Shown here: positions 28,089 to 37,625 of the stretch, piece after piece
Position numbering within the stretch: the first letter of the stretch is position 1
How the letters are laid out: each line of letters opens with the position of its first letter
Assembly: GCF_012295525.1 (NCBI RefSeq)
Contig: NZ_CP051167.1
Location: forward strand, 3,703,501-3,767,500
Direction: 5' to 3'
DNA length: 64,000 nt
Origin: Oxynema aestuarii AP17
GTDB lineage: Bacteria > Cyanobacteriota > Cyanobacteriia > Cyanobacteriales > Laspinemataceae
The notes under the pieces: generated by a model
Seen by the model: the letters and a program-made list of their open reading frames with translations, nothing else
Told to the model about the DNA's origin: nothing
Databases searched by the model: none
Position numbers and translations under genes: made by a program

Positions 28089-31000
28089 ATGCGCCCTTTA
28101 CAACTTTCTCTAGAAGGTTTTACCAGTTTTCGCCGAGAACAAAATCTCGATTTTACCGAGTTGGACTTGTTCGCAATTACCGGGGCGACGGGGGCGGGGA
28201 AATCTTCCCTACTGGATGCCCTGACTTATGCGTTATATAGCACGACGGCGCGCACCAAGCAAGTTGCGGAATTGGTCAGTCAGGGGGCGGAAACTTTAAA
28301 AGTGCGATTGTGCTTTGCCGTTCTCGGAAGTTCGTATCGAGTGACCCGGCGCTGGCGCTACCGACCGAGTACCCCGGTCACGAAGGTGTTGTTAGAGAAA
28401 CAGTTGGCGGATGGGAGTTGGGAAACCCTCGAAAGCAAGGAACGGGCGGCGAATAAGGCGATCGCGGAGATTCTCGGGATGGATTTCGATACGTTTACCC
28501 GGGCGATCGTCCTGCCGCAAAATCAATTTGACGAGTTTTTAAAGGGAAATACGGCAAAAAGACGGGAAATCTTGCGTCAGCTTGCTGGATTTGAGATCTT
28601 CGAGAAAATGCGCAAACAAACGAACGATCTATCCCGATCGCTCAAACAAGAAGTCGCCGCGTTGGAACGACAGATCGCCGAGTTGGAGGTTCCGGAAACG
28701 GTAGAGGTGGAGTTGAAGCGATCGCAACTCGCTCAATTGGAGGCGGATTTTCCGCAATTTTCCCGAGAAGCTCGACAAGCTCAAGTGCTTTTAGATGAAG
28801 AAGAGCGCCTATTCGCTCAAATTGTAAAATTGCGAAAAGTACGCGAGCAATTGGAGGAGTTGGAGGGGCGATCGCCCGAGATCGAAGGGACGATCGCCCG
28901 CCTCGATCGCGCGATCGCCGCCCACGAATTACAAGGGGATTGGGCGTTAGTGAGAGAAATTCGCCAACAAGTGAAAACGGCAAGTAGTGCGCTACAGTCC
29001 GCATCGAAGCGCTTAGTACAAGTAGAGCGACAAGTCGAGCTGAAGCAAAGTGAGTTAGACGCCGAACGCGCGCGCCAAGCGGAAATCTTGCCCCAATTGC
29101 AGGCTCGCGAAGCGGCGATCGCCTCGGCGAAGGTTTACGAAGAACAACGGCAACAGTTAGAGAGAGACCTGGCGATCGCGGAAAAACAGGAGAAAGAGAA
29201 GCAGAAACAGTTAAAAGAAGCGCAGAAACAGTTAAAAGAGGCGCAAGATCGCTTCGATCGCGCCGAGGCTGTTTTAAAACAAGCCGATCGTCAATTAGAA
29301 GGTCTGGCGCCCGGCGGGGAACGGTTGACCCAGTTGCAGGCGATCGCGCCGTTACTGGTGGAATGGGGCTTAGTGAGACAGCAGCTCGAACGATCGCGGC
29401 AACAGTGCGATCGCGCGATCGCCGAACGAGAGACGGCGCAAGGGGAATTAGCCGGAGCGCGATCGCGGCAGGAGGAGGCAGCCAACCGCTTGCAGGATGC
29501 CCGCAAAGCCGTGGAAGGAGCGGAACGGCAGAATCTCGACATCGGGCGATCGAACCATGCCGCCGCATTACGCATGTCTTTACAACCCGGGGATACCTGT
29601 CCCGTGTGCGGCGGCGTCCATCCGGAAGCGGCAGCCTTGCCGCCTTTAACGGAACAAGCCCCGATCGATCTCGCGCCGTTGCGATCGCGCGAAGCCAAAG
29701 CGCAGCAAGGGTTACAAGCGGCACAAACTGAACTGAGCAAGGCGGAAGCGAACCTCGACCGTTGCCGCCAGCGCCAAGAAGAAATGGAGGAACAAAGAGA
29801 GAGCAACGCACGGGAAGAAGCCCGCTTGCGCGCCGAAATTGCCTCGGTGTTGGGGATGGGGCAAGACGAAGCGCTGGAGGTGGCGCCCTTGCAGGCGGAA
29901 CGGGAAGCCTTGGAGGCGCGGGATGCCGAGTATCGCGAAGGGCTGGCGGCGCAGGAAAAGGCGGCAGCACAGCGATCGCAGGCGGAACAGGGCCTAGAGT
30001 TTGCGCGCCGGGGCGATCGCGCGGCCCAGGCGGAAGCGACGGCGGCGACGGAAGCGCGCGATCGCGCCCGCGAGGGGGTGGAACGAGTGCGGGCGAAATT
30101 GCTAGAGTTAACTGAGGGTAAGGCTTACGAGGTGTTAGTTCAAGCTTTGGAACGGGACAAGCAAGCCCTGGGCGATCGCCTGCAAGCGGCGGAAAGTGCC
30201 TATCAAGCGGTGAATACCCAGCTCATCCAAGGGCGAGAGAACGTCCAGCAAGCACAAAGTACCTTACAGGGGGCGATCGCCAAACAAGAGGAGTCCGAGG
30301 CGACGTGGGGAGAACGGTTGGAGGCGGCAAACTTCGACGAGGAGAGCTTTTTAGGGGCGGTGGCGTCGGCGGGCGATCGGGCCGCGTGGCAGCAGGCGAT
30401 CGCCGACTATCGGGAAATGAAAGTAGAATTGAATACTCGCGTGCGAGATTTAGCGGAGACGATCGGCGATCGCACCACCGACGAACGGGCGATCGGCGAT
30501 CGTCGCCAAGCCAAGCAGGAAGCCGAAAAACTGCTTGCTGAGGCCCAAGAACGGCGGGTCGAGTTGGGGACGTGGTTGCAAGATGCCGATCGCAAGTTAG
30601 AACAAGGCGATCGACTCACTCAAACCTTAGAAACCGTCAGCGCCACTTACGAAACGTATCACACTTTGGCTCAAAGCCTCAAAAGCAACGAGTTTCAAGC
30701 CTATATTTTAGAACATTTAGAAGCCGAACTCGTCGATCGCGCCACCTTGTTACTGCGCGAACTTACCGACGCCCGTTATACCTTACGCATGGAAGAAGGG
30801 GAATACTGGGTCGAGGATAACTGGAATGGCGGCGAACTGCGCCGAGTTCGCACCCTCTCCGGCGGCGAAACCTTTGCGGCGTCGCTGTCGATGGCGATCG
30901 CCCTTTCCGAAAAACTCTCGATGGGCGCCGAATTGGGCAGTTTATTCTTAGATGAAGGCTTCGGAACCTTGGACGGGGAAACCTTAGAAAGTGTCACCCA

Positions 31001-31139
31001 CATTTTAGAATCCCTACGCCAACAAAACCGCCTCATTGGAATCATCACCCACGTCAAATCCCTCGGCGAACGCCTCCCCACCCAGGTGAAAGTGTATAAA
31101 TCCCCCCAAGGATCTCGCCTGGAAATCGAACGCTTGTAG
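28089..31139 (+). CDS. sbcC: SbcC nuclease-complex ATPase (Rad50-like)
   Basis: A 1016-residue SMC-like protein. The N-terminus MRPLQLSLEGFTSFRREQ leads to a Walker A GATGAGKSS (about 32-40). Long coiled-coil arms (about 170-490 and 530-830, rich in Glu, Gln, Ala, Arg) flank the zinc hook CPVCGG at residues 504-509. The C-terminal lobe has the ABC signature LSGGETFAASLSMAIALSE and Walker B/D-loop SLFLDEGFGTLDGETL. SbcC works with the nuclease SbcD to process DNA ends and cleave hairpins. sbcD is not adjacent, which is often the case in cyanobacteria. The hairpin-rich repeats of this genome are the kind of structure such a complex cuts, but that link is only thematic. Confidence 0.96.
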   Translation: MRPLQLSLEGFTSFRREQNLDFTELDLFAITGATGAGKSSLLDALTYALYSTTARTKQVAELVSQGAETLKVRLCFAVLGSSYRVTRRWRYRPSTPVTKVLLEKQLADGSWETLESKERAANKAIAEILGMDFDTFTRAIVLPQNQFDEFLKGNTAKRREILRQLAGFEIFEKMRKQTNDLSRSLKQEVAALERQIAELEVPETVEVELKRSQLAQLEADFPQFSREARQAQVLLDEEERLFAQIVKLRKVREQLEELEGRSPEIEGTIARLDRAIAAHELQGDWALVREIRQQVKTASSALQSASKRLVQVERQVELKQSELDAERARQAEILPQLQAREAAIASAKVYEEQRQQLERDLAIAEKQEKEKQKQLKEAQKQLKEAQDRFDRAEAVLKQADRQLEGLAPGGERLTQLQAIAPLLVEWGLVRQQLERSRQQCDRAIAERETAQGELAGARSRQEEAANRLQDARKAVEGAERQNLDIGRSNHAAALRMSLQPGDTCPVCGGVHPEAAALPPLTEQAPIDLAPLRSREAKAQQGLQAAQTELSKAEANLDRCRQRQEEMEEQRESNAREEARLRAEIASVLGMGQDEALEVAPLQAEREALEARDAEYREGLAAQEKAAAQRSQAEQGLEFARRGDRAAQAEATAATEARDRAREGVERVRAKLLELTEGKAYEVLVQALERDKQALGDRLQAAESAYQAVNTQLIQGRENVQQAQSTLQGAIAKQEESEATWGERLEAANFDEESFLGAVASAGDRAAWQQAIADYREMKVELNTRVRDLAETIGDRTTDERAIGDRRQAKQEAEKLLAEAQERRVELGTWLQDADRKLEQGDRLTQTLETVSATYETYHTLAQSLKSNEFQAYILEHLEAELVDRATLLLRELTDARYTLRMEEGEYWVEDNWNGGELRRVRTLSGGETFAASLSMAIALSEKLSMGAELGSLFLDEGFGTLDGETLESVTHILESLRQQNRLIGIITHVKSLGERLPTQVKVYKSPQGSRLEIERL

Positions 31140-31226
31140 GCGATTGTTAGCGTCGTGACCTTGCTTTCCTGTTTTGCTCTCCCAGTCTGTGGTTGAATTC
31201 ATCCCCGATTTGAGCAATGCCCAAAA

Positions 31227-31268
31227 AAAAGAAAGAGATCGCCCCCAAAAGAGCGATCGCCTTCTTTT
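31227..31268. terminator. Bidirectional terminator between sbcC and the M48 protease gene
   Basis: The arms at 31227-31242 and 31253-31268 pair over about 14 of 16 positions, with a GATCGC core. An A-tract lies on the left and CTTCTTTT on the right, so it can act for both convergent genes. It touches the M48 stop codon. Confidence 0.7.
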
Positions 31269-32733
31269 ACTCTTCTTCATAACCGACGACGTCTCGAACC
31301 CGCGCTTGGATCTGCGCGTGTCGTTCTACGCCTTCGTAAGCATACCGATTATAACGATTTTTCTGGATTAACTCTTCGAGATAGGTGACGCGATCGGATG
31401 ACGCCGGGTGAGAGGACAACCAAGTTGGAGGACGGCCCCGTTCTTCGTCTAACTCACTAAAGGTCACCATTAAATTGCGTAATCCGTCTGCGGCATAGTT
31501 AGAATTGGCCAATACCCGAGACCCGAGAATGTCCGCTTGTCGTTCGTTTTGGCGACTGTACGCCCGACCGATTAACGCCGCAATCAAGTCGCCCATCGGT
31601 ACGACTCGGTTTAAATTGGAGAGTAAGGTCCCTTGGACGACGCGCTGATAGCCGTGGGATAAGACGGCGTGGGCGACTTCGTGACCCAACAGTCCGGCGA
31701 GTTCCGCTTCCGAGTTGGTTTGCATCAACGCCCCGGTATTGACAAACACTTTGCCGCCGGGAAGGGCAAAGGCGTTGAGATTATCGTCGTCCACTACATA
31801 AAATTCGTACTCGAACTCGTCGCGTCCCATCAGACGGGCCATTTTTTGTCCGACTTCATCGACGTAGTTGACGATTTGCGGATCTTCGACCATCGGCAAT
31901 TGTTGGCGGAAGGCTTCGGCAAATTGACCGCCGAAGGAGGACTCGCCTTGTAGCAACATCATGGTAACTTGCAAGGCGGGGATGGTTCCGGAAGCGTTCC
32001 CGGTTAGCACTAAATCGCCGACGGAGAGGACTCCGGAGAGGATGGTCTGACCGATCAGTTTGCGTTTGATTTTGGAACGATAACGCCCCAGACTTTCATC
32101 GGCGATCGCCTTATATTCGTCCGCCTGGGGATGGTCGGGATTGAGGACGGCGAATTGTCGGGCGGCGATCGAAGCTTCCAGCCATTTTTCCTGGGCTTGG
32201 AGGACTTCGACTTCCGCTTCGATCAGGGCTTGATTGTCGGGATAAAGGCTGGTGGCGCGTTCCATCACCGCGATCGCCTCGTCGCCGCGATCGTATTTCA
32301 GCAAGGCTTTGACCAGCAGGACGTGACCGGGGATAAACTCCGGATAGTCCGCCACCAGTTTTTCTAAGGGAACGAACAGACGAGTTTCTAGATCTTGTTC
32401 CCATCCCGCTTGGGCTTCGCGCCAGTAAACTTTCGCCGCCCCTGTCAGTTGGCTTTCATCGACGATCGCCTCGCGGATTTCGCTGGCGCCGCTATGTTCG
32501 GGAAACGGTCTTTTGACTTCCCGGTAAAGCTGTTCCGCCGCCGCAATCTGTCCTTGCAAGTAGAGGCGATCGGCTTCGACAAGTTTTTGAAAGGCACTCG
32601 ATCCCGGCTCGAAGGCAATTTCCTGGGTCTGGGATAAAGTAGATAAGGCTGGGGTAAAAGTGGTTAGCAGGTTCAACCCGGTAAATAAACCCGCCCCCAA
32701 GATGCCCCACAAGATATGTTGGATCCGTTTCAT
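31267..32733 (-). CDS. M48-family metalloprotease with TPR-like N-terminal region (BepA/YfgC-like)
   Basis: A 488-residue protein. ATG 32733 is chosen (MKRIQHILWGILGAGLF, a signal or anchor), ignoring 32 upstream codons of basic, unconserved sequence. The N-terminal half is helical and TPR-like (FQKLVEADRLYLQGQIAAAEQLY). The protease domain is in the C-terminal half: LNAFALPGGKVFVNTGAL, then the zinc motif LLGHEVAHAVLSHG and the third-ligand region NERQADILGSRVL. Such proteins are usually periplasmic or membrane-attached and act in envelope protein quality control. BepA has its TPR C-terminal, so this has a different order. Substrate unknown. Confidence 0.92.
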   Translation of the reverse strand: MKRIQHILWGILGAGLFTGLNLLTTFTPALSTLSQTQEIAFEPGSSAFQKLVEADRLYLQGQIAAAEQLYREVKRPFPEHSGASEIREAIVDESQLTGAAKVYWREAQAGWEQDLETRLFVPLEKLVADYPEFIPGHVLLVKALLKYDRGDEAIAVMERATSLYPDNQALIEAEVEVLQAQEKWLEASIAARQFAVLNPDHPQADEYKAIADESLGRYRSKIKRKLIGQTILSGVLSVGDLVLTGNASGTIPALQVTMMLLQGESSFGGQFAEAFRQQLPMVEDPQIVNYVDEVGQKMARLMGRDEFEYEFYVVDDDNLNAFALPGGKVFVNTGALMQTNSEAELAGLLGHEVAHAVLSHGYQRVVQGTLLSNLNRVVPMGDLIAALIGRAYSRQNERQADILGSRVLANSNYAADGLRNLMVTFSELDEERGRPPTWLSSHPASSDRVTYLEELIQKNRYNRYAYEGVERHAQIQARVRDVVGYEEE

Positions 32734-33090
32734 AGGGTTTGCTTTCCTCAATCGCTGTTTGGGCTTCGACGTTCTCGGTCTTACGTATTTTAAACAGTCT
32801 GTCGAATCCCTATAAGATCTAGAATTCACTCAGTCCTTTTGTGTTTCCGAAGGCGATCGTTTTTTCGGAAAATTGGCGGTTTTTTTGTTCACTTCGAGCA
32901 GCTTCGATGTTTTTCATCTGTTTTAGGCGATCGCACTTCTTCCTTCTCCCTAAAGAGCCAAAGTTAGCCCCCTCGATTCTGCGGTTAAATGTGTGATAGA
33001 GATTGTTTCAATCGGGAATAAAATTAGCCAAGGATTGTTTCACCAGGCATTATAGAAGTGTTGGCAAAAAACTTCTTTGTCGGAGACAGA

Positions 33091-33469
33091 GATGGTAGGG
33101 TGCGTTAGTCGGGGGTAAATTTATGCCTACAATGAATCATCTATATTCCCGACGTAACGCACCTTTTTCTACTACCCAAAAATAAATTTAACCGACCGAG
33201 AAACCGGGTTTCTATGACCATATTGGTGGGGTGACAGAGATGGTAGATGGTAGGGTGCGTTAGTCGGGGGTAAATTTATGCCTACAATGAATCATCTATA
33301 TTCCCGACGTAACGCACCTTTTTCTACAAACATAAAGGTGCGTTACGTCGGATTGCTAAATCTCGGTCAAAATCCCAATTTTGTTGCCGACTAACGCCCC
33401 CTACCCAAAAATCAATTTAACCGACCGAGAAACCGGGTTTCTATGACCATATTGGTGGGGTGACAGAGA
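33091..33469. repeat. Interleaved direct repeats: an 82-bp hairpin unit and a 68-bp unit, two copies each
   Basis: Unit A (33091-33172 and 33246-33327) is identical in both copies. It begins GATGGTAGGGTGCGTTAGTC and ends in CGACGTAACGCACCTTTTTC, so its ends are inverted repeats (GGTGCGTTA...TAACGCACC). Unit B (33173-33240 and 33402-33469) differs at one base and contains the palindrome GAGAAACCGGGTTTCT. A third, diverged hairpin of the A type (33336-33396) lies between. The arrangement is A-B-A-(A-like)-B. They look like non-autonomous mobile or MITE-like repeats; no transposase accompanies them. Related hairpins occur at 55099-55262. Confidence 0.9.
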
Positions 33470-33534
33470 TTATATAAACAGGTCCCGGTTTCTGCGCGGC
33501 CACAAAAATACGATCGCCCTTTTCTTCCTTTCTG

Positions 33535-33705
33535 TCACTTCTGTATCATTGCCAGGATAGCATTGGCATAATCGTTATTTTCATCGACTAAGCACCAACT
33601 AATTGCGATCGAACAATCCAAAACAAACTGCATTAAAATCTTCGCCCTTCCTCAACGATCTGTCGAATAGAAGTTGGTGATAATGCCACTTCTTGCTGCA
33701 ATTGT
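33535..33705 (-). pseudogene. Remnant of a VapBC-like toxin-antitoxin pair
   Basis: On the minus strand, 23 codons ending QEVALSPTSIRQIVEEGRRF then TAA look like the C-terminus of a small antitoxin. The stop overlaps the next start as TAATG, the coupling typical of such operons. The second frame, from ATG 33633, reads MQFVLDCSIAISWCLVDENN, the N-terminus of a PIN-domain toxin with its first acidic residue, and stops after 32 codons (full toxins have about 130). A stop immediately precedes the antitoxin remnant, next to a hairpin element. Both genes are therefore dead. Confidence 0.75.
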
Positions 33706-33712
33706 CACATTG

Positions 33713-33776
33713 TAGTGCAGGGGGCGAAAGAAAATGACCAGCGATCGTGGAAAGAGCGGTTCGCCCCCCTGCACTA
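33713..33776. mobile_element. 64-bp palindromic MITE-like element
   Basis: The terminal inverted repeats TAGTGCAGGGGGCGAA (33713-33728) and its near-perfect complement (33760-33776, one extra C) enclose about 31 bp containing GCGATCG. It lies directly upstream of the antitoxin remnant, as if it had inserted into the gene. No transposase is present. Confidence 0.7.
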
Positions 33777-33997
33777 GTCGGACTTGTAAATTTTGGTCTA
33801 AATTGTAATTTCGTTGCCAAAAATACGGAATCAAAATACATCTAATATCTAGAATTAATACAATATTAAGGATAACATGGCTACCCTATTTCTCCCTCTT
33901 GCCTTTTTTCTCTTGTCCATCGAGAGGCGATCGCCTCAACTATGATAGAATTGCTAAAATTGCCATTGTTGCCCAAGCTTTTAAAAGATCGTTGCCA

Positions 33998-34315
33998 ATG
34001 AAATCCCCTATCGATTTTGTTACCCAACTCTACAGCCAAGCCCTTCGCAATCCAAAATCTCGCTGGATGGTGATTTTAGGGAGTTTGCTCTATCTCGTCA
34101 GTCCTCTGGATTTATCCCCGGATTTACTGCCGTTAATCGGACAAATTGACGATATTGCGCTTTTACTTTTGTTCGCTACTAGTATTTCTGAAATTATCCG
34201 CGAATGGTGGCAAACTCGTCAGGTGTTTGACGGGAGGGGAGTGGATGCGACGGGGGGCGATCGCGCGGAAACTTCGCAACAAACAATCGATGTCGATGCA
34301 GTTTCTCTCGATTAA
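33998..34315 (+). CDS. YkvA-like DUF1232 small membrane protein
   Basis: A 105-residue protein from ATG 33998; upstream codons to 33899 are open but unconserved. The core LGSLLYLVSPLDLSPDLLPL is the DUF1232 motif (YxxSPxDLxPDxxP) and is followed by GQIDDIALLLLFATSISEII, two short hydrophobic segments with a conserved Asp pair. The tail is acidic and variable. YkvA/DUF1232 proteins are widespread and uncharacterised. It precedes the alpha/beta-hydrolase gene on the same strand by 114 bp. Confidence 0.88.
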   Translation: MKSPIDFVTQLYSQALRNPKSRWMVILGSLLYLVSPLDLSPDLLPLIGQIDDIALLLLFATSISEIIREWWQTRQVFDGRGVDATGGDRAETSQQTIDVDAVSLD

Positions 34316-34429
34316 GTTTCATCTAAATTCCATCGGGAGTAATTTCACGAAAGGGTTGAATTAAATCAGTCTCGATTGTCTCAATTTTACAACAAGTATT
34401 TCCTGTCAGAATCCTTTTAAAATTCAAAG

Positions 34430-35380
34430 ATGACTCAAACTCTAAGTTCACAAGCCACCCAATTTTATCAATGGAAAGGGTATCGATGTGCTTATCGGGT
34501 CGATCGCCCCAACGCCGATTCCAATCAAGTTCCCCTGGTGTTAGTTCATCCGATTGGCGTGGGATTGTCGAAAGCGTTTTGGGATCGATTTTGCGATCGC
34601 TGGCGATCGTTACCGAATGCTAACCCGATTTACAATCCCGACTTACTCGGTTGCGGTGAAAGCAACATGCCCCATATCGCCTATACTCCCGCCGATTGGG
34701 CGCAGCAATTGCAGTATTTCCTCAAAAATATTGTCGGGCGATCGGCGATTTTGGTCGTGCAAGGGGCATTATTTCCCGTGGCGATTAAATTAGTCCAAAT
34801 TGAAACCACTGGAGAGGAAAACCCCGACCGGGTTGCGAATCCTTTTGTGAAAGGATTGGTGTTGTCCGGACCGCCATCGTGGCCCTTGATTACCAAAGGG
34901 ACGCCGCCCCTGCGTCAAAAATTGCTGTGGAATTTATTTTTTGATAGTTTAGTCGGACGGGGTTTTTATCGCTATGCCCGTCGTCGGGAATTCCTGCGAT
35001 CGTTCTCAGTTCGGCAACTGTTCGATCGCCCCGAAGATGTGGGAGAAGATTGGTTGGGGATGCTGAAAAATGGCGCCAGCAACGAAGCGAGTCGTTATGC
35101 CGTGTTTTCGTTTTTAGCTGGATTTTGGCGAGAAAATTACCAACAACAAATCGAAGCGATCGCCCAACCGACCCTGGTTGTGATGGGCGAAAAAGCATCG
35201 AGTATCAGCAAAGAAGGCGAACGAGAAACTCCCGACGATCGCCTCAATGACTATCTCAAATATTTACCGAAAGGAGAAGGGACAAAAATCTCCGGGCGCA
35301 ATGTCATGCCTTACGAAACTCCTGGGGAATTCGCGACGGCGATCGCGCCTTTTGTGCGTCGGCTTTCCTCATCGATGTAG
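34430..35380 (+). CDS. Alpha/beta-hydrolase-fold protein lacking the nucleophile serine
   Basis: A 316-residue protein with an alpha/beta-hydrolase layout: VPLVLVHPIGVGLSKAFWDR (oxyanion loop region HPIG), NPDLLGCGESN, and the elbow strand SAILVVQGALFPVAIKLV. At the elbow, where active enzymes have GxSxG, this protein reads VVQGAL, with Gln at position 111. The C-terminal cap and the QPTLVVMGEKASS strand are normal, but no clear catalytic His is seen near the end. Cyanobacteria have relatives of this layout. It may be a non-catalytic or unusual member, which is an inference from the missing Ser. Confidence 0.85.
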   Translation: MTQTLSSQATQFYQWKGYRCAYRVDRPNADSNQVPLVLVHPIGVGLSKAFWDRFCDRWRSLPNANPIYNPDLLGCGESNMPHIAYTPADWAQQLQYFLKNIVGRSAILVVQGALFPVAIKLVQIETTGEENPDRVANPFVKGLVLSGPPSWPLITKGTPPLRQKLLWNLFFDSLVGRGFYRYARRREFLRSFSVRQLFDRPEDVGEDWLGMLKNGASNEASRYAVFSFLAGFWRENYQQQIEAIAQPTLVVMGEKASSISKEGERETPDDRLNDYLKYLPKGEGTKISGRNVMPYETPGEFATAIAPFVRRLSSSM

Positions 35381-35488
35381 ATGCGATCTCAAATTTCCTT
35401 GCGATCGAGCTGTTTTGAGGGATTGAGGGCGAATTCAGAGGATCGACGATCGCGCGATCGCACTCAATTTCCTCGCAGCCCCGGACGA

Positions 35489-36367
35489 CTACACCGCCAC
35501 GGGCGTACCGCTTTTGAGAACGTCGAGGATCAAGCCTTCGCGGGCGAGAACCGAATTCGGGAAAGCCCCGCGCACTTTAACCGCCATTTCGTCGAGAAAA
35601 TCATCGTGATGGGTCGGGTCGTGATGGAAAATCACTAACTGTTTGACCCCCGCTTCTCTGGCGACCTTGACCCCTTCTTGCCAAGTGGAATGACCCCAGC
35701 CAATTTTCGGCGATTTCGGGTTGTGATACTCTTCGTCGGTGTACATCGCATCGTAGATCAAAACATCGGCACCTTGGGCGAGTTCGAGGACGTTTTCATC
35801 GATGCGATCGGGAAAATGTTCCGTATCGGTACAGTAAAATACCGAGTGACCGTTCCAGGTTACCCGATATCCCATTGCCGTATTGGGATGATTGAGCGGT
35901 CCGGTTTCGATTTTGATATCGTCGAGTTTAAAATTCTCTCCACAAACAATTTCATAAAAGTTGATATCCGCCTGCATTCCTTCTAGGGGAACCGGAGAAT
36001 TGGGGTGCAAAATCCGTTCGATGAAATGCTCTTGAATGGATTCGGCGTTGGGGGGAAGGGCTCCGTGAATTTTAAAGGAGTTGCCGCGAATAAAAGCGGG
36101 GGTAAAGAAAGGGAAGCCTTGAATGTGATCCCAATGGTAGTGGGTAAAAAACATGTAGGCTTCTACGGGCATTTGGCTCTGTAACTGTTGGCCGAGCATT
36201 TGCAATCCCGTACCCGCATCAAAAATCAAGCGTTTGCCATCAATTCGCATTTCGATACAGGAGGTATTGCCGCCATAGCGAACCGTATCTTTACCAGGGG
36301 CAGGAACACTGCCGCGAACGCCCCAAAACTGGACGACAAATTGATTGGAGGAAGGGCTAGTTTCCAT
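35489..36367 (-). CDS. Metallo-beta-lactamase-fold hydrolase
   Basis: A 292-residue protein. VVQFWGVRGSVPAPG and RYGGNTSCIEM near the N-terminus belong to a subgroup of MBL-fold proteins related to cyclic-nucleotide phosphodiesterase/PhnP-like enzymes. The dinuclear metal motif THYHWDHIQGF is at residues 75-85 (His76, His78, Asp80, His81). Later ligands are in TGPLNHPNTAMGYRV, LIYDAMYTDEE and GWGHSTW, ending with VIFHHDPTH. The substrate is not readable. It is convergent with the hydrolase-like gene (108-bp gap). Confidence 0.92.
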   Translation of the reverse strand: METSPSSNQFVVQFWGVRGSVPAPGKDTVRYGGNTSCIEMRIDGKRLIFDAGTGLQMLGQQLQSQMPVEAYMFFTHYHWDHIQGFPFFTPAFIRGNSFKIHGALPPNAESIQEHFIERILHPNSPVPLEGMQADINFYEIVCGENFKLDDIKIETGPLNHPNTAMGYRVTWNGHSVFYCTDTEHFPDRIDENVLELAQGADVLIYDAMYTDEEYHNPKSPKIGWGHSTWQEGVKVAREAGVKQLVIFHHDPTHHDDFLDEMAVKVRGAFPNSVLAREGLILDVLKSGTPVAV

Positions 36368-36518
36368 ACTGGCTGTTAAATTCCTTTACATGGCTCAGGT
36401 ACTATGGTATCGGGCAAAGCCGGACAACCACCACGGATAAAGCCTGTCATGGTCGATCCCGATCCCGATCTACTTTGGCACAGGCGATCGACAATTGTCC
36501 CGGACCGACGCCAACGCA

Positions 36519-37625
36519 TTAGCCCTCGATGGGCGATCGCACCGTATGGCATTGAGCCTGATGGCGCAGGAGGTGATCGCACAAAACGAGAGCGACCATC
36601 GCTTCCACCATCGGCACCGCTCTGGGTAACACGCAAGGATCGTGGCGTCCTTTCGCCGCGAGTACGGTTTCCTCGCCCGATCGCGTGACCGTGCGCTGTT
36701 CTTTGCGAATTGTAGCAGTCGGCTTGAAGGCGGCTCTCAGGATAATATGTTCTCCGTTCGAGATCCCCCCTTGGATGCCCCCGGAACGATTGGTTACCGT
36801 GCGGATTTGCCCCGCTTCGTCGATATAAAATTCATCATTATGCTCGCTGCCCGTCAGTAAGGTTCCGGCAAAGCCCGAACCAATTTCAAATCCTTTACTC
36901 GCCGGTAAAGACATCACCGCTTTGGCTAAATCGGCTTCGAGTTTGTCGAATACGGGCATTCCCAAGCCTTTGGGAACGTTGCGGGCGACACATTCGACGA
37001 CCCCGCCGACGGAATCGCCCTGACGCAGGTAACGATCGATTTCTTCGATCGCCCGGTTGGCAAATTCCCCGTCGGGAGAGCGCACGATATTGCTTTCCAC
37101 TTGCTCTAAGGTCACCGTATTCGGATCGACCACCGCTTCTAAATCCTTAATTCTTTTAACGTACCCGACGATCTCGACCCCGGCGATTTGCTTGAGAATT
37201 TTTTTAGCAATGGCCCCGGCGGCGACTCGTCCGATGGTTTCGCGGGCCGAAGACCGTCCGCCCCCCTGCCAGTTACGAATCCCGTATTTGGCATCGTAAG
37301 TGGCATCGGCGTGGGACGGGCGATATTTTTCCGCCATTTCGCTGTAATCTTGCGGTCGCGCGTCCTTATTACGAACCAAAATACAGATCGAGGTTCCCAG
37401 GGTTTGGCCTTGAAAAACGCCGGAGAGAATTTCGCAAGTGTCGGTTTCCCGGCGTGGGGTGGTGATTTTGCTCTGTCCCGGACGACGGCGATCGAGTTCG
37501 ACTTGAATTTCTTCTGCCGAAATCTCGATCTGCGGCGGGCATCCATCGATGACGACGCCTACTCCTCCGCCATGAGATTCTCCAAACGTTGTAATCCGAA
37601 AAAGATGCCCGAAAGTGTTGCCCAT
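36519..37625 (-). CDS. aroC: Chorismate synthase
   Basis: A 368-residue protein starting [19 protein letters not shown], the first chorismate synthase signature. Further signatures are [35 protein letters not shown], and [13 protein letters not shown] near the C-terminal third. The enzyme makes chorismate from EPSP with reduced FMN, the last step of the shikimate pathway. Length is standard. The ATG at 37625 is preceded on its strand by a spacer with HIP1 sites. Its neighbours are unrelated. Confidence 0.97.
   Translation of the reverse strand: MGNTFGHLFRITTFGESHGGGVGVVIDGCPPQIEISAEEIQVELDRRRPGQSKITTPRRETDTCEILSGVFQGQTLGTSICILVRNKDARPQDYSEMAEKYRPSHADATYDAKYGIRNWQGGGRSSARETIGRVAAGAIAKKILKQIAGVEIVGYVKRIKDLEAVVDPNTVTLEQVESNIVRSPDGEFANRAIEEIDRYLRQGDSVGGVVECVARNVPKGLGMPVFDKLEADLAKAVMSLPASKGFEIGSGFAGTLLTGSEHNDEFYIDEAGQIRTVTNRSGGIQGGISNGEHIILRAAFKPTATIRKEQRTVTRSGEETVLAAKGRHDPCVLPRAVPMVEAMVALVLCDHLLRHQAQCHTVRSPIEG

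Larger units (their letters stand above)
32734..33997. other. 1.26-kb repeat-rich intergenic region
   Basis: No intact gene. In order: HIP1-bearing sequence to about 33080, interleaved direct repeats (33091-33469), a toxin-antitoxin remnant (33535-33705), a 64-bp hairpin element (33713-33776), and an AT-rich stretch before the YkvA-like gene. Details are in the separate entries. Confidence 0.75.

Noticed and set aside
28642-29970. 442-codon minus-strand frame inside sbcC
   Set aside because: Arg/Pro-rich shadow of the coiled-coil coding strand; no motif and antisense to a clear gene.
33091-33469. Possible CRISPR array
   Set aside because: Only two copies of each unit, units of 82 and 68 bp with palindromic ends, and no unique spacers of regular size.
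33599-33841. 80-codon minus-strand frame in the repeat region
   Set aside because: It reads through the palindromic element and the antitoxin remnant in a different frame, so it is a by-product of the insertion.
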